Shown here: positions 9,203-12,500 of the stretch, in pieces | Layout: every line of letters begins with the position of its first letter | Numbering within the stretch: position 1 is the stretch's first letter | Source of the DNA: Penaeus vannamei | Lineage: Eukaryota; Arthropoda; Malacostraca; Decapoda; Penaeidae | NCBI RefSeq assembly: GCF_042767895.1 | Contig: NC_091578.1 | Coordinates: forward strand, 5,872,567-5,885,066 | DNA: 12,500 nucleotides | Direction of reading: 5' to 3' | Notes under the pieces: model-generated | The model's input: only the letters and a program-made list of their open reading frames with translations | The model's database searches: none | Told to the model about the DNA's origin: nothing | Position numbers and translations under genes: made by a program

Positions 9203-9985
9203 CTATAACGGGCGCACAGAGCATCTTGGGGCGGTATGGACGACTCCTCGTGCTCTCGCCCCATACCTCCCCACTCAGGAGGGTATCGAAATGCCTCCTA
9301 GGGCACGTAACAATGAAAGACCAACTACCAGTCCTCTTGCATCGTCATCATCATCGAGGATATCATTCACATGAGCCTCCAGTCCTATCTTACAACAATG
9401 TTTCTTCGAGTAATCCACATGTAAATTGAATACCCATACCTGGCAGCGAGAGGCGGCTGGCGTCACACGGAGCCTGTCACCTGCCGAGTACCCCGGATTG
9501 GCTTCGGGCGTTTGGGCACCGCGGATTTCGTCCTGGGAGCCCTTGCGGTGAATCCCTCGCCGTCGCGCACGAACTCTCCCCTACCGCTGCCCATCCACGC
9601 AATGCCCTCTGCAGAAGTGGCCGTCCCAACGGGCTGTCCCCCTGGGCCCGAGTTCAGATCAGTTCAGGCGTTGGGCTCTTCATCGTTGGTTGTAGTAGTG
9701 GGGTTCATCTAAGTCGTTCGGTGGTTTGGTAATTAGGGCTAGATGACACGATCTACGTTCTGCATCTGACACTGATGTGCGTGGGTTGGTTGCAGAGTTA
9801 GCTTTCTCTCCAGAACGTTCCTATCCTGTTGTTGCTTTGAGATTCGGCTCGAAAGAATTTCTCTTAACGCTCACGACCTGCTTGGTCTCCATGATATTCT
9901 TCTGGTCACACAAAATTTGATTCAGAGTTGACGTAACGTATCTGCCAGGTTTTTCTCCCGTGCGTTGTTTCGTCGCTCGATAAGA
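9203..9985 (-). pseudogene. LINE ORF1-like remnant in four frames
   Basis: Four consecutive minus-strand pieces look coding. (A) 9985-9680 is open for about 100 codons with one TAG (9821-9823) and includes IMETKQVVSVKRNS and ERSGEKANSATNPRTS. (B) 9663-9463, 66 codons, includes GRGEFVRDGEGF and PKRPKPIRGTRQVTGS. (C) 9466-9275 includes SRCQVWVFNLHVDYSKK and an Asp run, VNDILDDDDDARGLVV. (D) from 9320, a frame change gives SFIVTCPRRHFDTLLSGEVW. C and D resemble the C-terminal RNA-binding part of LINE ORF1 proteins, and A and B the hydrophilic region before it. The position just 5' of the endonuclease supports ORF1. Family assignment is from memory of such proteins, without a search. Confidence 0.6.
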
Positions 9986-10000
9986 TCACCTTCGCAATAT

Positions 10001-10070
10001 GAGAGAGAGAGAGAGACAGAGAGAAAGAAAAAGACAGAGAGAGAGAGGGGGGGGGGGCAGACAGACAGAG
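10001..10070. repeat. GA/GACA tract with G run
   Basis: GA repeats with GACAGA interruptions surround a run of nine or ten G (about 10047-10056), then CAGACAGACAGAG. The Ser-Leu minus-strand frame comes from this tract. Confidence 0.9.
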
Positions 10071-10566
10071 ACAATGACGAAGTTAATAGTTAGAGTATTT
10101 TTTCCCTTCACATATTTCATCATGCGTGTACAACTTGCTGGAAATGCTAATAAAATCATTCTGTAGCATGACACTTACCTTGAGAAAAAACACAGGATTG
10201 GGTTAGTCATTTAACTGCCTTGTTGAGAGCCCATGGTTGCGTAGGCTTTAACCGACAATAATCCTTACGTGCGGTTGTCATAGATGCGGAAATAGCGTAC
10301 AGGGACAATAGCAGTAACCGTGGTGATGGTGGCGCAGCTTTACCTCCACATACTACTTTGGTCTCTATGGTTACCGTACATTATGATGGATTTCTAGTCT
10401 GAATATTGAGCATCGGTGTAGGACCCGGAGTTCTCTTTCGTAATTCTCGGATGAATTTATATATTCCAGCTTTTTCCTAATTCTTATATTTGCAAAGATA
10501 CTTGAAACGTCGTCTTTCTCTTTTTTTCTTTCTTTATTTCGCTATATCATTCATTTCTAATTGACA
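10071..10566. other. Unique sequence with a consensus minus-strand splice donor
   Basis: No frame of gene length. On the minus strand CTCAAG|GTAAGTGT (10184-10171) is a near-perfect 5' splice donor. Upstream of it, ACCATGGGC (about 10236) has a good Kozak context but its frame stops after seven codons. No acceptor or coding exon was identified with it, so no gene is called. Confidence 0.3.
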
Positions 10567-11235
10567 GAATCATCATTATTATCATTAATACTATTATTGT
10601 TAATGGTAGTTATTATCATCACTATTTATCAATATTATAAGCATTATCATTATTACTATGACTATTATCATTATTATTATCATATCTATTATTAAAATCA
10701 TTATCATCTTTAATCATTATCGTCATTATTATTATCATTATCTTTGTTATTATCATTATTATCATCATTATCATTATTATCGTCAGTATTATTATCCTTA
10801 TTATTACAATCATCATTATCATTGCTATTATCATGTTTTATTATTATTATTGGAGTTATTAGGATTATCATTATCACTATTAGGATTATTATCATTATTG
10901 GAATTATCGTTTTGATTATTGTGATTCCCATTATTATTGTTATTGTTATTGTTATCATTATTATTATTATTGCCGTTATTGTCATTACCATCATCATCAT
11001 TATTATTTTTATTATCAATATTTTCATTATCATTATTATTATTTTCATTATTATTATTAATATTATCATTATCATTTTTATTATCGCTATTATCATTATT
11101 GATAATGAGATTATTATCATTATTGATAATGAGATTATTATCATTATTGATAATGATTATCATCATTATTATAATGATTCTTATTACTATTATCATGTTT
11201 ATAATCCACATTGCTATCATTACTTTTATCATTCA
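10567..11235 (+). repeat. Interrupted (ATT/ATC)n trinucleotide array, T-rich on plus strand
   Basis: About 670 bases are composed almost wholly of ATT, ATC and occasional ATG or GTT trinucleotides. Long Ile/Leu/Ser/Tyr frames on the plus strand and Asn/Asp/Ile/Met frames on the minus strand are translations of it. The last part contains a 24-base tandem repeat (11101-11160). Confidence 0.95.
11101..11160 (+). repeat. 24-base tandem repeat, about 2.5 copies
   Basis: GATAATGAGATTATTATCAT begins at 11101 and 11125, and GATAATGA begins again at 11149, a period of exactly 24. Each unit contains ATTATC-attatt-GATAAT, a 6-base hairpin stem. Confidence 0.85.
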
Positions 11236-11493
11236 TAGTATTCGTATTTATATTTATAGTATTCGGCTGTTGTTGTTTTTTTATTGACAGAAATTTACTC
11301 AAAAACATAGAGGCAAATATTAATTCAGTAATCATGATTTCAGTATGAATTTGTTTAGGCCAACATTCATTCATAAATGTAACAGGTAAACATCTATTCA
11401 TTCAAAACAAAATAAATACGTACAAACAGTCGAAATGAGATTGTGAACAGCCATTAAGACTTTAAGCCTTTAAAAGTCTCCATACTTGGAAAA
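11236..11493. other. Unique spacer between two oppositely oriented trinucleotide arrays
   Basis: A/T-rich, no gene. It contains ATAGTATTCG twice within about 30 bases (near 11236 and 11257). Confidence 0.4.
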
Positions 11494-11703
11494 TTATATA
11501 ACAATAATGATAATAATAGTAATAGTGATAACGATGATAATAATGATAATAACAAAGATGATACTGATACTGATAATAATAATAATAATAATGATTAATG
11601 ATGATAATAATAATAATAACAAGGATTTTGATAACAGTATGATAATGATAATAATCATAGTAATAAGGATAACAATGATAACGATACATAATGATGATAA
11701 TTA
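11494..11703 (-). repeat. Interrupted (AAT/GAT)n array, the complement of the upstream ATT/ATC array
   Basis: AAT, GAT and occasional AAC trinucleotides run for about 200 bases. On the minus strand it is the same ATT/ATC repeat as 10567-11235, so the two arrays form complementary arms around a spacer of about 260 bases. Confidence 0.93.
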
Positions 11704-11745
11704 CACTCCCACTTACTACCATCCATAGAGATTACCTACCTATTC

Positions 11746-11910
<165 letters not shown>

Positions 11911-12246
11911 AGCGAACAGCCGCAGGTGTCTCCTGGGAGCCATTGTCTCTCCCGCCGCCGCAACCAAATAACCCGGACGAAGAAATTGGAAACATCTTGT
12001 CATATTTTCCTGCGACTGGTCCGAATATATTACGGCGGTTTCGGATTAGGTTTAGAAACCGGCGTTATGTTTCGGTGGGAAGCAGTGAAGGATGCATTGT
12101 TTTTTTTTTTCAGAAATGTAATTTTGGGGAAGAGTTTGTCAAGATTCAGTTTTTGTTCGTGTCATATATATATATTTTTTTCGTTACTTGGAAATGGCAA
12201 AGTGTGAGAGTAATAGGATAGGAATGGGAGAACAAGAAAGAAAATG
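11911..12246. other. Unique block with two overlapping open frames, no gene recognised
   Basis: The first 160 bases are richer in G+C than the flanks. Plus-strand frames at 11926-12207 (93 codons) and 11943-12221 (92 codons) overlap. Neither resembles a family I know and at most one could be real. CCGCAG|GTG (about 11920) and a T-run followed by CAG (12101-12113) look like splice acceptors. The second frame reads more like protein at its start (PPPQPNNPDEEIGNILSYF) but runs into a T-run-encoded Phe stretch. An internal exon cannot be excluded. Confidence 0.25.
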
Positions 12247-12310
12247 TCAGAGAGAGAGAGAGAAAAAAAAATAGAGAGAGAGGGAGAGAGAGAGAGAGAG
12301 AGAGAGAAAG
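12247..12310. repeat. GA microsatellite with A run
   Basis: (GA)n with an A9-type interruption around 12264-12272 and a GGGA break. It gives a Ser/Leu frame on the minus strand that is not a gene. Confidence 0.92.
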
Positions 12311-12500
12311 AATGTGAGTGAATAAGTGAGTGTATTTCGTGTATTTTTTTTTCTTTGGACTCCATCCATAATTTCTTATACCTTCAATATTTTGTTAATT
12401 CTTCATTCCTCTTCTCTCTTCAGACTTTCTTTACAATCTTTCTCTCTTTTCCTCTATTTTTTAGCAAGCTGAGAAAAAAAAAGATTAACTGTAACACTTC

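Larger units (their letters stand above)
8285..9985 (-). mobile_element. Decayed non-LTR retrotransposon (LINE) with ORF1, endonuclease and RT remnants
   Basis: Reading the minus strand from 9985 to 8285 gives, in the normal LINE order, ORF1-like pieces, an AP-type endonuclease piece and reverse transcriptase pieces. The copy is about 1.7 kb where complete elements of this kind run to several kb, so large parts are missing, most clearly between the endonuclease and the RT near 8932. Several frameshifts and stops show it is dead. The ORF1 plus APE plus RT architecture fits the CR1/Jockey-like groups, but I cannot fix the clade by eye. No target-site duplication or 3' tail was found. Confidence 0.88.

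Noticed and set aside
9345..9362. GATGATGATGACGATG on the minus strand as a LINE 3' tail
   Set aside because: It is better explained as the Asp run in the ORF1-like frame, which continues as coding-like sequence on both sides.
10622..11287. Ile/Leu-rich frames as membrane proteins
   Set aside because: They are translations of ATT/ATC repeats. Apparent hydrophobic helices are composition artefacts.

Overview
The window looks like non-coding intergenic DNA from a large, repeat-rich animal genome. The best guess is a penaeid-type decapod shrimp. The basis is an extreme density of long (TA)n, (CA)n/(TG)n, (GA)n, (GGGA)n and (ATT/ATC)n arrays, roughly a quarter of the window by eye, plus decayed arthropod-style non-LTR retrotransposons. 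The organism is an inference, because no diagnostic host gene is present. I found no intact protein-coding gene, rRNA, convincing tRNA or CRISPR. Most long open frames are translations of simple repeats, such as Tyr-Ile, Thr-His, Cys-Val and Ser-Leu polymers.

Layout. 1-518: A/T-rich unique sequence. 519-720: (TA)n(GA)n composite. 1029-1222: (CA)n(TA)n composite. 1240-1560: CpG-rich block with a TATA box and a consensus splice donor, the best host-promoter candidate. 1560-2820: unique sequence with an NF-Y-type CCAAT site and a short dispersed direct repeat. 2826-3155: AAAT-rich tract and a CA-TA-TG array. 3384-4644: a large dinucleotide complex with a small unique island at about 3964-4140. 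4645-4790: possible SINE-like element. 4847-5145: polypurine GGGA/GGAT array. 5450-6090: G+C-richer unique block. 6110-6775: unique. 6821-7160: 5'-truncated LINE C-terminus on the minus strand. 7165-7550: unique. 7561-7790: TA/TG array. 8148-8284: TTAA-flanked MITE candidate. 8285-9985: decayed LINE on the minus strand. 10000-10070: GA/G tract. 10567-11235 and 11494-11703: two interrupted ATT/ATC arrays in opposite orientation. 11748-11910: (TA)n/(CA)n. 11911-12500: unique sequence plus a GA tract.

The most informative content is the LINE at 8285-9985. When its frameshifted pieces are read on the minus strand, they give in order: an ORF1-like region, an AP-endonuclease with its GDFNA motif, and reverse transcriptase blocks (fingers, DASK-type, GGVISP, a ruined YADD box, and a post-RT FKYLG block). 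Large internal deletions, frameshifts and stops make it a dead copy. A second, different LINE is represented only by its C-terminus at 6841-7136. Nothing here works together as a gene system. I do not see an undescribed functional system, and the findings are candidate regulatory and repeat structures.
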